DNA of 64,000 bases from CAYJBH01 sp964370825 (GTDB taxonomy: Bacteria; Bacillota; Clostridia; Oscillospirales; Ruminococcaceae), in the NCBI GenBank assembly GCA_964370825.1, contig CAYJKY010000006.1, forward strand, positions 1-64,000. The letters are read 5' to 3'. Below are positions 44,716-53,564 of this stretch, one piece after another. Under the pieces are notes generated by a model. It was not told the origin of the DNA. It ran no database searches and saw only the letters and a list, made by a program, of their open reading frames with translations. The translations under genes were made by a program, and so were the position numbers. Numbering within the stretch: position 1 is the stretch's first letter; each line of letters begins with the position of its first letter.

Positions 44716-45778
44716 CGAATCGAAAAACCAAAATTCGTCGCAAAAGTTATTAACTTATGCGGATCTTTCAACCTTTTGTGAGCAGTTAGGACTTATCCTC
44801 GGTTCCGGTATTACGGTGATTGAGGGCTTCTACATTATGCTTGAGGAGGCAGGAGATGAGGCATCCAAGTCCCTGTTTGGTGGCATAATTAACGAGTTAG
44901 AGCTTGGAAACCAGCTTTCAAAAGCCTTATCTAAGTCCGGTGTTTTCCCTGCTTATATGATAAGCATGATACAGATAGGCGAGATATCGGGACGACTTGA
45001 AACTGTTTTCAACTCCCTTGCACTTTATTACGCACGAGAGGACAATCTCCGCAAAACTATTAAGCACTCGGTTACATATCCACTTATTATGGTTGCAATG
45101 ATGCTTTTGGTTATTACAGTATTGGTGGTAAATGTAATGCCGATTTTTAACTCGGTCTTTCAGCAACTAGGAAGTGAAATCACCGGATTTTCAAAGTTTT
45201 TAATGGATATCGGAACAGGAATTTCCGAAAACATTGCGGTTATCTTTGTATTACTCGGGGTTATTGTTCTGCTTGTTTTGCTTACTATTTTCACAAAAAA
45301 GGGGCAGGAGTTATTCAAAAATTTTAAGGATAATTTTTTTGCTACGCGTGGAATTGTGGAAAACATTGCTGTCGCAAGGTTTGCTGGCGGGCTGTCTCTT
45401 ATGCTTTCCAGCGGACTTGACACCGATGACAGTCTAAACATGGTAGAGCGCATGGTCGAGAATAATAGTCTAAAAACTAAGATCAAGGCTTTGCGTAACG
45501 ATATGCAAAACGGGTCTCCCTTCTCCAAAGCTATGATTGAAAACAAGATATTTGCCGGGGTCTATGCGCGCATGCTCGCAGTTGGCTTTAAGACGGGACA
45601 GGTAGACGGGGTAATGGAAAGTATCTCTAAACGATACGACGAGGATGTCACCCGAAGGCTTGAAAATGTTGTTTCCATCATTGAACCCACCATTGTTGCG
45701 GTGCTTTCGGTTATCGTAGGTGCTATCCTACTATCGGTAATGCTACCGTTGATGAGTATTATTTCACATATGGGTTAA
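44693..45778 (+). CDS. Type II secretion/type IV pilus inner-membrane platform protein (PilC/GspF family)
   Basis: About 361 residues with the repeated T2SSF domain: FCEQLGLILGSGITVIEGFYIML and FAGGLSLMLSSGLDTDDSLNMV, each followed by membrane segments (VTYPLIMVAMMLLVITVLVV; IEPTIVAVLSVIVGAILLSVML). Acts as the membrane platform over which pilins are assembled. ATG 44693 is favoured; an upstream frame would read inside the transglutaminase gene. Followed closely by small pilin-like genes. Confidence 0.9.
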   Translation: MQKNTSTSESKNQNSSQKLLTYADLSTFCEQLGLILGSGITVIEGFYIMLEEAGDEASKSLFGGIINELELGNQLSKALSKSGVFPAYMISMIQIGEISGRLETVFNSLALYYAREDNLRKTIKHSVTYPLIMVAMMLLVITVLVVNVMPIFNSVFQQLGSEITGFSKFLMDIGTGISENIAVIFVLLGVIVLLVLLTIFTKKGQELFKNFKDNFFATRGIVENIAVARFAGGLSLMLSSGLDTDDSLNMVERMVENNSLKTKIKALRNDMQNGSPFSKAMIENKIFAGVYARMLAVGFKTGQVDGVMESISKRYDEDVTRRLENVVSIIEPTIVAVLSVIVGAILLSVMLPLMSIISHMG

Positions 45779-45781
45779 AAA

Positions 45782-46087
45782 ATGAAACTATTGTTGTCTA
45801 AAAAAAGCTATATAATCAACATCGTAATCTTTGCAATGATAATCGGAGTGTCGTATTGGGGCTTAACATCGCTTGACGACACCAGCGACGAGCTTCAGTT
45901 GCAAACCTTAGAGGATGCGATAAGTCGAAGTTGCACCCATAGCTATGCAACCAATGGTGCATATCCTCAGGCTCTTGACGAACTTATAGAGGAGTACGGA
46001 TTGCTGATAGATGAGACGAAGTATATAGTTCACTACGATGCATTTGCACCAAATATTATGCCTGATATAACGGTTTTAAGTAGGTGA
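45782..46087 (+). CDS. Small pilin-like membrane protein
   Basis: 101 residues: one N-terminal hydrophobic segment (YIINIVIFAMIIGVSYWGL) and a small domain with YATNGAYPQALDELIEEYGLLID, reminiscent of the alpha-beta region of GspG-like pseudopilins (YPxxLDxL). It lacks a clear prepilin peptidase site (no GFxxxE), so either the processing signal has diverged or it is a minor accessory subunit. Three bases after pilC. Confidence 0.7.
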   Translation: MKLLLSKKSYIINIVIFAMIIGVSYWGLTSLDDTSDELQLQTLEDAISRSCTHSYATNGAYPQALDELIEEYGLLIDETKYIVHYDAFAPNIMPDITVLSR

Positions 46088-46090
46088 GTA

Positions 46091-46567
46091 ATGAATTTAA
46101 ACATGAAGCAAAACAGACATACCGTGGACATGCTTTTTACGCTGTCTTTGTTTGCGGTTTTTGCCGTTACCTCGCTAATGCTTGTGTTTTTCGGCACACA
46201 GGTATATGAAAATATTGCCATGGACATGGAAAGTGAGTTTACATCTCGTACCGCAATTTCCTATATAAAAAAGCAGATAAACCAAAACAACGCACTTGGT
46301 GCAATTACCGTCGGTGAAGTTGAGGGAACCCAAGCACTCATTATCAACGAGTCACTTCCGGAGGGTGAATTTAAAAGATATATCTTTTTACATGATGGTT
46401 ATCTTTGTGAGCTTTTCACCAAGGCTGATATCACCCCAACCATGACAGCAGGTCAGCGACTTTTAGAGATTTCGCTTTTTGAGATAGAGCATCAGGACAA
46501 TTTATACACCTTTACAGTAGCCGACAAAAACAACACCACACTATCCTTAGCGCTATCTACCCTGTAG
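46091..46567 (+). CDS. DUF4860-like membrane protein of the pilus cluster
   Basis: 158 residues with an N-terminal membrane segment after a short basic stretch (HTVDMLFTLSLFAVFAVTSLMLVFF) and an extracytoplasmic domain containing FKRYIFLHDGYLCELF. This arrangement resembles DUF4860 proteins found beside PilT-type genes in Clostridia. Probably a minor pilin-like subunit. Three bases after the previous gene. Confidence 0.72.
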   Translation: MNLNMKQNRHTVDMLFTLSLFAVFAVTSLMLVFFGTQVYENIAMDMESEFTSRTAISYIKKQINQNNALGAITVGEVEGTQALIINESLPEGEFKRYIFLHDGYLCELFTKADITPTMTAGQRLLEISLFEIEHQDNLYTFTVADKNNTTLSLALSTL

Positions 46568-46598
46568 AAAGACAGAAAAAACTGAAAGGAGAACAGTT

Positions 46599-46997
46599 AT
46601 GAGGACACATTCAAAATCCGGTCTGTTTTTAATTGAGCTTATCATTTCGATAATGTTTTTTTCACTTTGCTCGGTTGTATGTGTCAACCTGTTTCTCAGT
46701 GCTCACAACATTGCAAAGGAGAGTGAGGAACGTAATGGAGCTGTTGCCGCCGCACAGACTGCAGTGGAAATATACAAAGAGGGTGGTATGAGCCTGCTTT
46801 CCGAGATGACCTTGGCCGAGATGACCGACTGCGCCTACTTTGCAGATTTCAACAGTTCGGGTGAGTACACCCGGGACGGAGAATATCATGCACGTTTTGA
46901 GGAAACCTCGCAGGACGGACTATACACACTTTCCATCGAAATGTTTGACAGTGATAAGGTCATCTATGACTTATCCGCAACAGTCTATCAACCATAA
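46599..46997 (+). CDS. Type IV prepilin-like protein
   Basis: 132 residues. The N-terminus KSG/LFLIELIISIMFFSLC matches a prepilin peptidase site: Gly before the cleavage, Glu at mature position 5 and a long hydrophobic helix. This is the clearest pilin of the operon. The ribosome binding site AAAGGAGA is strong. The C-terminal domain is small and beta-rich by appearance. Confidence 0.8.
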   Translation: MRTHSKSGLFLIELIISIMFFSLCSVVCVNLFLSAHNIAKESEERNGAVAAAQTAVEIYKEGGMSLLSEMTLAEMTDCAYFADFNSSGEYTRDGEYHARFEETSQDGLYTLSIEMFDSDKVIYDLSATVYQP

Positions 46998-47008
46998 GGA
47001 ATTGAGAA

Positions 47009-47464
47009 ATGAATAATAAACCGCAACAGATGGGAGTTCCTATCGGCACAAGTCTTTTGCTTGTGGTGTTTGTTCTGCTTGCGCTTATCACCTTTGCTAC
47101 TCTTTCCTACGTATCGGCAGATACCGACAATAAGCTTAGCCAAAGTGTTGCCGATACCACAAAGGAATACTATGCTGCAGAAAGCAAAGCTCACACAACC
47201 TTGATGGAAATACACAGCTCCCTACAAAATCTAACCTATAGTGATGAGGATTTTTCAGACGAGTTAAAATCAACTTTTCCCGATTATACAGTTGAAATGA
47301 GGGATACCCAAATATACCTTTCATTTTTAACTGTTGTCGACGAAAAGGAAAGTATTTTAAGCGAAATATTAGTTATGCCACAAGGTGATTACAGCATAAC
47401 GAAATGGCAGTTATTGTACACACAAGAGTGGGTAAGCAATACAGAATTTCCGGTTTTTCAGTAA
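47009..47464 (+). CDS. PilX-like or pseudopilin membrane protein
   Basis: 151 residues with MGVPIGTSLLLVVFVLLALITFATLSYVSA, a helix resembling prepilins but lacking Glu5 (Thr/Ser instead), as in some minor pilins (GspK/PilX type). After it come SKAHTTLMEIHSSLQ and a beta-rich tail. Eleven bases after the previous gene. Confidence 0.68.
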   Translation: MNNKPQQMGVPIGTSLLLVVFVLLALITFATLSYVSADTDNKLSQSVADTTKEYYAAESKAHTTLMEIHSSLQNLTYSDEDFSDELKSTFPDYTVEMRDTQIYLSFLTVVDEKESILSEILVMPQGDYSITKWQLLYTQEWVSNTEFPVFQ

Positions 47465-47480
47465 TAACGTGAGGTGAACA

Positions 47481-48554
47481 ATGGATTTTAGTACACTGGT
47501 TCAGGATATTGTACAAAAAGGCGCGTCCGATATTTTTATTATTTCAGGTTTGCCGGTTACCGCAAAGCTAAAAGGTAAAATGGCAATTTTTAGTGAGGAT
47601 TTGCTTAAGCCGGCAGATACCGCTAATATTATCGAACAGATTTATAGCCATGCAAATAATCGTGACATGACTCGCCTGCTTGAAAAGGGTGATGATGACT
47701 TCTCTTTTGCAATAAAAAATCTGTCTCGCTTTAGGGTTAACACATATAAACAGCGTGGCACTCTTGCAGCGGTAATTAGGGTAATCACATTTAGCCTCCC
47801 CCACCCCGACGAGCTTCACATACCAAAAGAGGTAATGAACATCTGCCGCAACGAACGTGGTTTTGTTCTTGTAACCGGATCTGCCGGCAGCGGAAAGAGC
47901 ACGACCCTTGCATGTATGATTGATGAGATTAACAGAAGTCGTCAACAACATATAATCACCCTAGAGGATCCTATTGAGTTTTTGCACCCTCACAGCAGTA
48001 GCATTGTTTCACAGCGAGAGGTTAATCTCGATACAGAAAGTTTTGTTATGGCTCTACGAAGTGCACTGCGTCAAAGCCCCGATGTGATACTTATAGGAGA
48101 GCTTAGAGACCGTGAAACTATTGAGGTGGGAATGACGGCGGCGGAAACCGGACATCTTGTTCTTTCCAGTCTACATACCATCGGTGCGGGAGCGACGATC
48201 GACCGTATTGTCGATGTTTTTCCGCCGGATCAACAACATCAGATACGCTTACAGCTTGCTATGGTGTTAAATGCAATAGTCTGTCAACAGCTCGTTCCAA
48301 CAGTTACCGGCGAAAGAATTCCTGCATTTGAAATAATGACGGTAAATCCTGCAATTAAAAATTTAATAAGGGAGAATAAAATTCATCAAATCGACAATCT
48401 GCTTTCCACTTCCGGTCCGGGAGACATGATGCAGAGCATGGATAAAAGTTTACTTACCCTTTTGCAGTCCGGAACCATAGACAAGGAGACCGCACTTGCA
48501 CATACGTCAAACCCTGAGCTTATGGAAAGAAAAATTGCGGCGGCGGGTTACTAA
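47481..48554 (+). CDS. pilT: Type IV pilus ATPase, PilT family
   Basis: 357 residues. N-terminal PAS-like domain, Walker A GSAGSGKST (133-141), Asp box ITLEDPIEFLH, Walker B DVILIGELRD and His box ETGHLVLSSLHT. PilT is normally the retraction ATPase; the assembly ATPase PilB and a prepilin peptidase are not in this window. It may be the only motor for this small system or work with a PilB elsewhere. GAGGTG precedes the ATG. Confidence 0.92.
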   Translation: MDFSTLVQDIVQKGASDIFIISGLPVTAKLKGKMAIFSEDLLKPADTANIIEQIYSHANNRDMTRLLEKGDDDFSFAIKNLSRFRVNTYKQRGTLAAVIRVITFSLPHPDELHIPKEVMNICRNERGFVLVTGSAGSGKSTTLACMIDEINRSRQQHIITLEDPIEFLHPHSSSIVSQREVNLDTESFVMALRSALRQSPDVILIGELRDRETIEVGMTAAETGHLVLSSLHTIGAGATIDRIVDVFPPDQQHQIRLQLAMVLNAIVCQQLVPTVTGERIPAFEIMTVNPAIKNLIRENKIHQIDNLLSTSGPGDMMQSMDKSLLTLLQSGTIDKETALAHTSNPELMERKIAAAGY

Positions 48555-48647
48555 CACCTATAATCTGACATGCCTGTGAACAATGATAAACAGATAAGGT
48601 CTTTCACCATTTTTTCTTATATTAATATATAAATAAAGGAGCGTATA

Positions 48648-49892
48648 ATGTCAACTCCGCAAAATGAAACGCCACATTTGGATGTTAGGTTCAACATGCA
48701 AAGCTATGAGCAATTTTTAAAAGATAACGAAAAATATAAATTCAACAAAATATGTATGACAGAGGTTATCAATGCTGACATGATGATTGCATGTTTTGAC
48801 GAGGATAAGTATTACAGGACAAGCTCTGAAATTCTCACAATGGGTAATAATGCATATAAACAGATTGGAATTGACCATCTCATACATGTTTATATTCACT
48901 CATATAAGACCTTTATGGCAGTTGCCAATGATGATATGAGTGACGATGATTTTTACAATCTAATGAAAGCTAACCATGAACAGTATGAGCATATAAGAGG
49001 GCAACAAACCGGACTCAGTGGAATTTCACGTTTTGCAATAGCTTTTGGCGATGATCTGGTTAACCGATGTTTAGCTGCATATTATTTAAATAAAAATTTG
49101 CAAAACAATTTTATCGAGGTTGCAAACGAAAGGGAGATCCTTCAGAGCGAGCAGGAGGAACGTCTTAAAATTTATGATATCTTATCCTATGCACTTGAGA
49201 ATGATAAGGTTGTGCCGTATTTCCAAGGGATTGTTGATAACAAAACCGGCAAAATAAGAAAATATGAAGCATTAATGAGGGTATGCTGTAAGGACAATAA
49301 GGTTCATCCACCCGGATATTTTTTGGACGCCTCTAAAAAGCTTAAAATGTATCTTTCTTTAAGTAAGGCATTAATCAATAAGGCTCTTACACTCTTCGAG
49401 GACAAGGATAGTGAGCTTAGTATAAACCTATCACTGCATGACATACAATCTTCGGACTTTAGGCTATGGTTTGTTGAAAGACTTAAACAGCACTCCTCTA
49501 CGTCAAAGGTAATAATTGAATTTGTCGAAACAGAAAATTACAGTAAAAACAACGAGCTCTTTGATTTCTTAATCAAACTGCGCGGACTTGGATGCCTTAT
49601 CGCCGTCGACGACTTTGGGGTAGGATATGCTACCTATACATCTATTATTTCATTAAAGCCTGATATAATAAAAATAGATGGAGATATAATTAAAACAGTT
49701 AATACAAGTCAGGACAGCAGAGATATTTTAAGCTCTGTATGTTATATGGCAAACCTGATAGGTGCCCAAACTGTTGCAGAGTTTGTCGAAAACGAAGAAA
49801 TACAAAGCATCATTCTAACGCATAAAATAAATTATTCACAGGGGTACCACTTTGCAAAACCTGAACCTTTCGACTGTCTTAATATTAAATAA
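48648..49892 (+). CDS. EAL-domain c-di-GMP phosphodiesterase
   Basis: 414 residues, soluble. The N-terminal 175 residues have no recognised domain; the C-terminal EAL domain keeps KYEALMRV, INLSLHD, EFVETEN, DDFGVGYATY, KIDGDII and AEFVENEE, so it is likely active. It is 93 bases downstream of pilT in the same direction and has its own AAAGGAG binding site. Its location suggests it lowers c-di-GMP in connection with the pilus. Confidence 0.88.
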   Translation: MSTPQNETPHLDVRFNMQSYEQFLKDNEKYKFNKICMTEVINADMMIACFDEDKYYRTSSEILTMGNNAYKQIGIDHLIHVYIHSYKTFMAVANDDMSDDDFYNLMKANHEQYEHIRGQQTGLSGISRFAIAFGDDLVNRCLAAYYLNKNLQNNFIEVANEREILQSEQEERLKIYDILSYALENDKVVPYFQGIVDNKTGKIRKYEALMRVCCKDNKVHPPGYFLDASKKLKMYLSLSKALINKALTLFEDKDSELSINLSLHDIQSSDFRLWFVERLKQHSSTSKVIIEFVETENYSKNNELFDFLIKLRGLGCLIAVDDFGVGYATYTSIISLKPDIIKIDGDIIKTVNTSQDSRDILSSVCYMANLIGAQTVAEFVENEEIQSIILTHKINYSQGYHFAKPEPFDCLNIK

Positions 49893-49988
49893 CAGGTCGT
49901 TCGTTACATTATACCGGTTATTGGTTACAACAAAACAAAATTTCAAGCATTTAGGTGTATACTTTAAAAAAACGCTTGGAAGGATGTT

Positions 49989-51248
49989 ATGAAAAAGTTA
50001 TCTGCCACCATTATTACATTATTAGTCTTGGTTTTCTCATCGGTTATTTTAGTCTCCTGCATTGAAAGGCAGGAGACTATTGCAGTTGCACCAAATTCGA
50101 CACTCTCGGCCATCGGCGAGGAGGATCTCGACAGTAATCAACTTAAGGTTTTGACCGACATCGGTAATAATTTTGAAGCTATAAACATTGGTAGTGAAAA
50201 TGGCTATTATCAGATGATAGGACAAAACATTTACTACACCGATTATGATACCGCTACACGGCTCGTGCTTTGCAGTAGCCCTAACTGTGAGCACAACGAC
50301 GAGGGATGCAGCTCTTTTTTTTATGGTAACGGCACACTGTTTTTAGACTACACCTCTGAAAATTTGTTTTTTCTCGGACGAAATAATCCGATGAGTGAGC
50401 ATGCTACCGAAGAGGCGGCACTAAATAGCGATATTATTGGGCTTTACCGCATGGATTTAAGCGGTGCGGGTAGGGAGCTTATTTTTGAGTTCGCCAAAAC
50501 CGAAAATCTAGCCGGAACCACCGTTATATCGGATACAGAGTCACTGTATTTAAGCTATTTCAGCAGTGAAGGAGGCCACAAGAAATATCTCGGCAGGATT
50601 GATTTAAACAGCTCTCGACTTTCGCAGATAAAAGAACTTGCACATGATGAACACCTTGTTTCGGCATCAGGAAACATTTTATACACCGAGCAGGACGGTA
50701 AAATATACGCACATAACATAGAAACGGGTGATACTAATATTCGTTACGAACTTAACTATGATAAAGAAAGTTTTGCACTTTATGGCGATATCATATACAT
50801 ATATACAACCGCCTCGGGTGAAATCACATCGTATAATCTTGTTAGCGGAAAACAGACCACTATAGCAAAGACGCCGGGAGGTGCGACGAACAGCTTTATC
50901 GGCATAATTAGTGAGAAATATATTCAGATTTTAGATTATTATGAGGATGAGCAACGCCATCACATAGTCGATGTTAACTCCAACGAGGTATACAATATTG
51001 AGCTGAAAAAGTCGGTGGAGTGGTCAGAACATGGAGCACTACCACTTGCAATAATTGCTGCAACCAATGAATATGCCCTTATCGTGCCCGATAGCAAAGA
51101 GATAGAGGTTATAAGCTACGACCCCGGAGGAGTTCCTTTCACCTCATTAATTCCGGTAGATGTTAACGCCTTGATAACATGGGATGACTTGTTAGCTTCA
51201 AACCCGAATTATATCTATATCGAGGAATTTGCTAATTCAAATGGTTAG
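49989..51248 (+). CDS. Lipoprotein with beta-propeller-like repeats and C-x4-C-x-H-x4-C motif
   Basis: 419 residues. Signal peptide MKKLSATIITLLVLVFSSVILVSC with a lipobox ending at Cys24. Near residue 95 it has LCSSPNCEHNDEGCSSF, that is C-x4-C-x-H-x4-C, then a series of YLS/IYIYTTASGEI-type beta repeats suggesting a propeller (DUF5050-like). A paralogue with the same motif is at 62084-63388. Probably surface exposed; function unknown. Upstream lies AGGTGTATACTT (49953-49964), shared with the TetR promoter. Confidence 0.82.
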   Translation: MKKLSATIITLLVLVFSSVILVSCIERQETIAVAPNSTLSAIGEEDLDSNQLKVLTDIGNNFEAINIGSENGYYQMIGQNIYYTDYDTATRLVLCSSPNCEHNDEGCSSFFYGNGTLFLDYTSENLFFLGRNNPMSEHATEEAALNSDIIGLYRMDLSGAGRELIFEFAKTENLAGTTVISDTESLYLSYFSSEGGHKKYLGRIDLNSSRLSQIKELAHDEHLVSASGNILYTEQDGKIYAHNIETGDTNIRYELNYDKESFALYGDIIYIYTTASGEITSYNLVSGKQTTIAKTPGGATNSFIGIISEKYIQILDYYEDEQRHHIVDVNSNEVYNIELKKSVEWSEHGALPLAIIAATNEYALIVPDSKEIEVISYDPGGVPFTSLIPVDVNALITWDDLLASNPNYIYIEEFANSNG

Positions 51249-51276
51249 CCGTTAAAGAGTTATTCTATATTATTTA

Positions 51277-51524
51277 TCACCCTGCAAAATTGACATGTGA
51301 CATGCTTCGGGTTATTGCAAGATCGTTAAAAACTATGTGCCTGTCGCCGTTGATGTCGTAATTCGATATTCCAAATTCCTGCTGTTATAGTATCCCGAAC
51401 TGTAAAGCTCTGCAACATCGATAGTACTTACATTTCCGCCAACCACAATCCAATGCGTGTCGGTTGGTATTTTCTCCGCCGAAAGCTTCGACGCAGGTTC
51501 TGAGTTTTCTTCGACACATATAAA
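51277..51524 (-). pseudogene. Dockerin-like domain remnant, frameshifted
   Basis: On the minus strand one frame reads HWIVVGGNVSTIDVAELYSSGYYNSRNLEYR, then a different frame reads YDINGDRHIVFNDLAITRSMS before a stop at 51277. Joined across one frameshift near 51358 they give two segments like dockerin repeats: ...NVSTIDVAELY... and DINGDRHIVFND, the second with D-x-N-x-D...D calcium-loop spacing. The N-terminal catalytic or structural part of the protein is absent. Probably the relic of an extracellular polysaccharide-degrading or adhesive protein. Confidence 0.5.
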
Positions 51525-51691
51525 TTACGAGGCTGAATTAAGGCGCAATTTAATATAATTAATAATAAACTTTACAATAAGATTTTTAACAATACACCCT
51601 TGTTCTTCATCTAAGCTAACAGTATTCAAATGTATTTATTTCGTCATTATGTAGAAAATACTCTAAAACTAAAGAATTCACACTTCTAACA

Positions 51692-51720
51692 TTGACATGA
51701 ATAAATGACAGGTGTATACT
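51692..51720 (+). promoter_or_regulatory. Sigma-A promoter of the TetR gene
   Basis: TTGACA (51692-51697), 17-base spacer, TATACT (51715-51720). TGACA is repeated at 51693 and 51706, and the -10 lies in AGGTGTATACTT (51710-51721), a 12-base match to the lipoprotein leader at 49953. Possible operator region. Confidence 0.75.
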
Positions 51721-51772
51721 TATTATTGTGAAAAAGCACACATTCTGACACAGTACGAAAGGACGGCATTTA

Positions 51773-52381
51773 ATGGCACAAACACTAAAGGATTCACAAA
51801 GAAACAAGATATTAAACTCGGCCAAACATGAGTTTTTGAAAAAGGGCATACCGGGTACCTCACTACGTTCCATTGCGAGAGGTGCTGATATGGCTGTAGG
51901 TAATATCTACCACTACTATGCAAGTAAAAAGGATATTGCTGATTGTCTGTTGGGACCGGTTATCGATAAGTTCAGTGCCGTGATTGAGGAATATTCCCAA
52001 CGCAGAGTAAAGGTGTTTGAGACACCTGGAGATCTAATGCTGTCTGAAGATGTGCTCCGCGAGTATATGGGCGTTGTTGCCGGTAGTCTCGCCGATATAA
52101 TTAAGGATCACAGGGACGAATTGCTAATAATTGTCAACGACGACAGAATAAACGAGCAATATAGTAACTGGCTACTGCAGCTGTTAAATCAGCTCTATGG
52201 AAAGATAAAGCCGTCGTTTATCAACTCTGATGTTCAGCTCAACATGTATTCCAAGGTTATAGCCAAATCCATCTTTGCCGGAATTGAAGAGGCTGTTAAT
52301 TTCAAGTATGTCAACAACATCAACCACGCAGATTTTAAGACAATTTTAAGCGTTTATCTTCAAAAGTTTTTCACCGTATAA
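51773..52381 (+). CDS. TetR/AcrR-family transcriptional regulator
   Basis: 202 residues. N-terminal helix-turn-helix RNKILNSAKHEFLKKGIPGTSLRSIARGADMAVGNIYHYYASKKDIADCLL is a textbook TetR domain (quoted here in parts: GTSLRSIARGADM and GNIYHYYASKKD). The C-terminal domain is all-alpha. TetR proteins often repress a neighbouring gene; the nearest are the radical SAM gene and the upstream lipoprotein. The ligand is unknown. Confidence 0.92.
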   Translation: MAQTLKDSQRNKILNSAKHEFLKKGIPGTSLRSIARGADMAVGNIYHYYASKKDIADCLLGPVIDKFSAVIEEYSQRRVKVFETPGDLMLSEDVLREYMGVVAGSLADIIKDHRDELLIIVNDDRINEQYSNWLLQLLNQLYGKIKPSFINSDVQLNMYSKVIAKSIFAGIEEAVNFKYVNNINHADFKTILSVYLQKFFTV

Positions 52382-52434
52382 ATGCAAAAAAGTTGCACAT
52401 ACAAAGTAAAAAGGTTGTTGCAGTTTTAAAATAT

Positions 52435-52468
52435 GCCGTAGGATTTTCTGTCCTACGGCTGTATTTAT
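52435..52468 (+). terminator. Terminator-like hairpin after the TetR gene
   Basis: Nine-base stem GCCGTAGGA / TCCTACGGC (52435-52443 and 52451-52459) followed by TGTATTTATG, a weak T-tract. Confidence 0.6.
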
Positions 52469-52509
52469 GATTAACTTGCCGATATATTTTTTAATGGAGT
52501 TTAGCACAT

Positions 52510-53466
52510 ATGCAAAACATTTTTCAAAAAATAACCAATAATATTAACTTAGATAAACAAGATGTATTAACGATGTTAGCGGTGGATATATTTAGCGATA
52601 GCTATTATAAAATACTTAGCTGTGCAAATACCTATTCAAGAAAAGCATTTACAAACAAGGGAACAATTTTTGCACAGATAGGAATTGACTCTTATCCGTG
52701 TTCTGTCAACTGCGCCTTCTGCCAGCTAGGTAGCGATAATTACAATCAAGGTAATAATAGCCTTATGTCTTTTAATGACATTATAGAACAGGTGAAAACA
52801 CTGGTCGGCCAAGGTGCAAACGAAATTTTTCTTATGTCAACCGCAGATATTGATAAAAATTTGTTTCTAAAAGCCGGAAAAACAGTGCGTAACATTATTC
52901 CTCATGGAATGAAGTTGGTGGCAAATACAGCTGATTTTAATTTAGAGTATGCACATAAGTTAGCAAATGCTGGGTTTACAGGAGTCTATCATATATGCCG
53001 CTTAGGAGAAGGTGTGGTCACCGCAGCAACATTATCGGATAGGATTATTACTTTAGATGCAATAAAGAGTGCTAATCTTGAGTTGTATTATTGCGTAGAA
53101 CCCATTGGGCCGGAACACACAAACGAACAAATTGCAGAGGAAATATACAGGGCAAAAGATTATGAAGTAAATGTAATGGCTGTAATGAGAAGAATTAACT
53201 TTGAGAACAGCCCTATGTTAAAACATGGAGAGATTTCTGCTGCGAGGTTAGCTTTAATATGTGCTGCATCAGTGCTATATGTTAAACCTAACAGAGCAAT
53301 GGGAGTGCATGAACCTGAGATTATTTCTTTAATTTCCGGTGCTAATCAGGTATATGCTGAAATAGGATCCAACCCCAGAGATATTTCACAAAAAACAGAG
53401 GGTAGTAGAGGTTTTAGCGTACAAAAGGCTCAGAATATGTTACTCGATGCACAGTGGGAAGTATAA
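52510..53466 (+). CDS. Radical SAM protein, BioB-like
   Basis: 318 residues. The 4Fe-4S motif is CSVNCAFC (CxxxCxxC) within IGIDSYPCSVNCAFCQLGS, followed by EIFLMSTADIDK and GFTGVYHICRLGEG, resembling the biotin-synthase/HydE/PylB barrel group. A close family cannot be fixed: no biotin, pyrrolysine or hydrogenase maturation genes are adjacent. TGGAG lies before the ATG. A bidirectional terminator follows. Confidence 0.82.
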   Translation: MQNIFQKITNNINLDKQDVLTMLAVDIFSDSYYKILSCANTYSRKAFTNKGTIFAQIGIDSYPCSVNCAFCQLGSDNYNQGNNSLMSFNDIIEQVKTLVGQGANEIFLMSTADIDKNLFLKAGKTVRNIIPHGMKLVANTADFNLEYAHKLANAGFTGVYHICRLGEGVVTAATLSDRIITLDAIKSANLELYYCVEPIGPEHTNEQIAEEIYRAKDYEVNVMAVMRRINFENSPMLKHGEISAARLALICAASVLYVKPNRAMGVHEPEIISLISGANQVYAEIGSNPRDISQKTEGSRGFSVQKAQNMLLDAQWEV

Positions 53467-53525
53467 CCGTCCCATCGCTCAATTTTATTCACTTCCACAA
53501 AAGCAGGTATACTACACATAAAAAA

Positions 53526-53560
53526 GGTAAGCGCAACCTGCACCGCGCTTACCCTTTTTA
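53526..53560. terminator. Bidirectional intrinsic terminator
   Basis: Nine-base stem GGTAAGCGC / GCGCTTACC (53526-53534 and 53545-53553), flanked by AAAAA and CTTTTTA, between the radical SAM gene and the convergent kinase gene. Confidence 0.93.
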
Positions 53561-53564
53561 TTTT

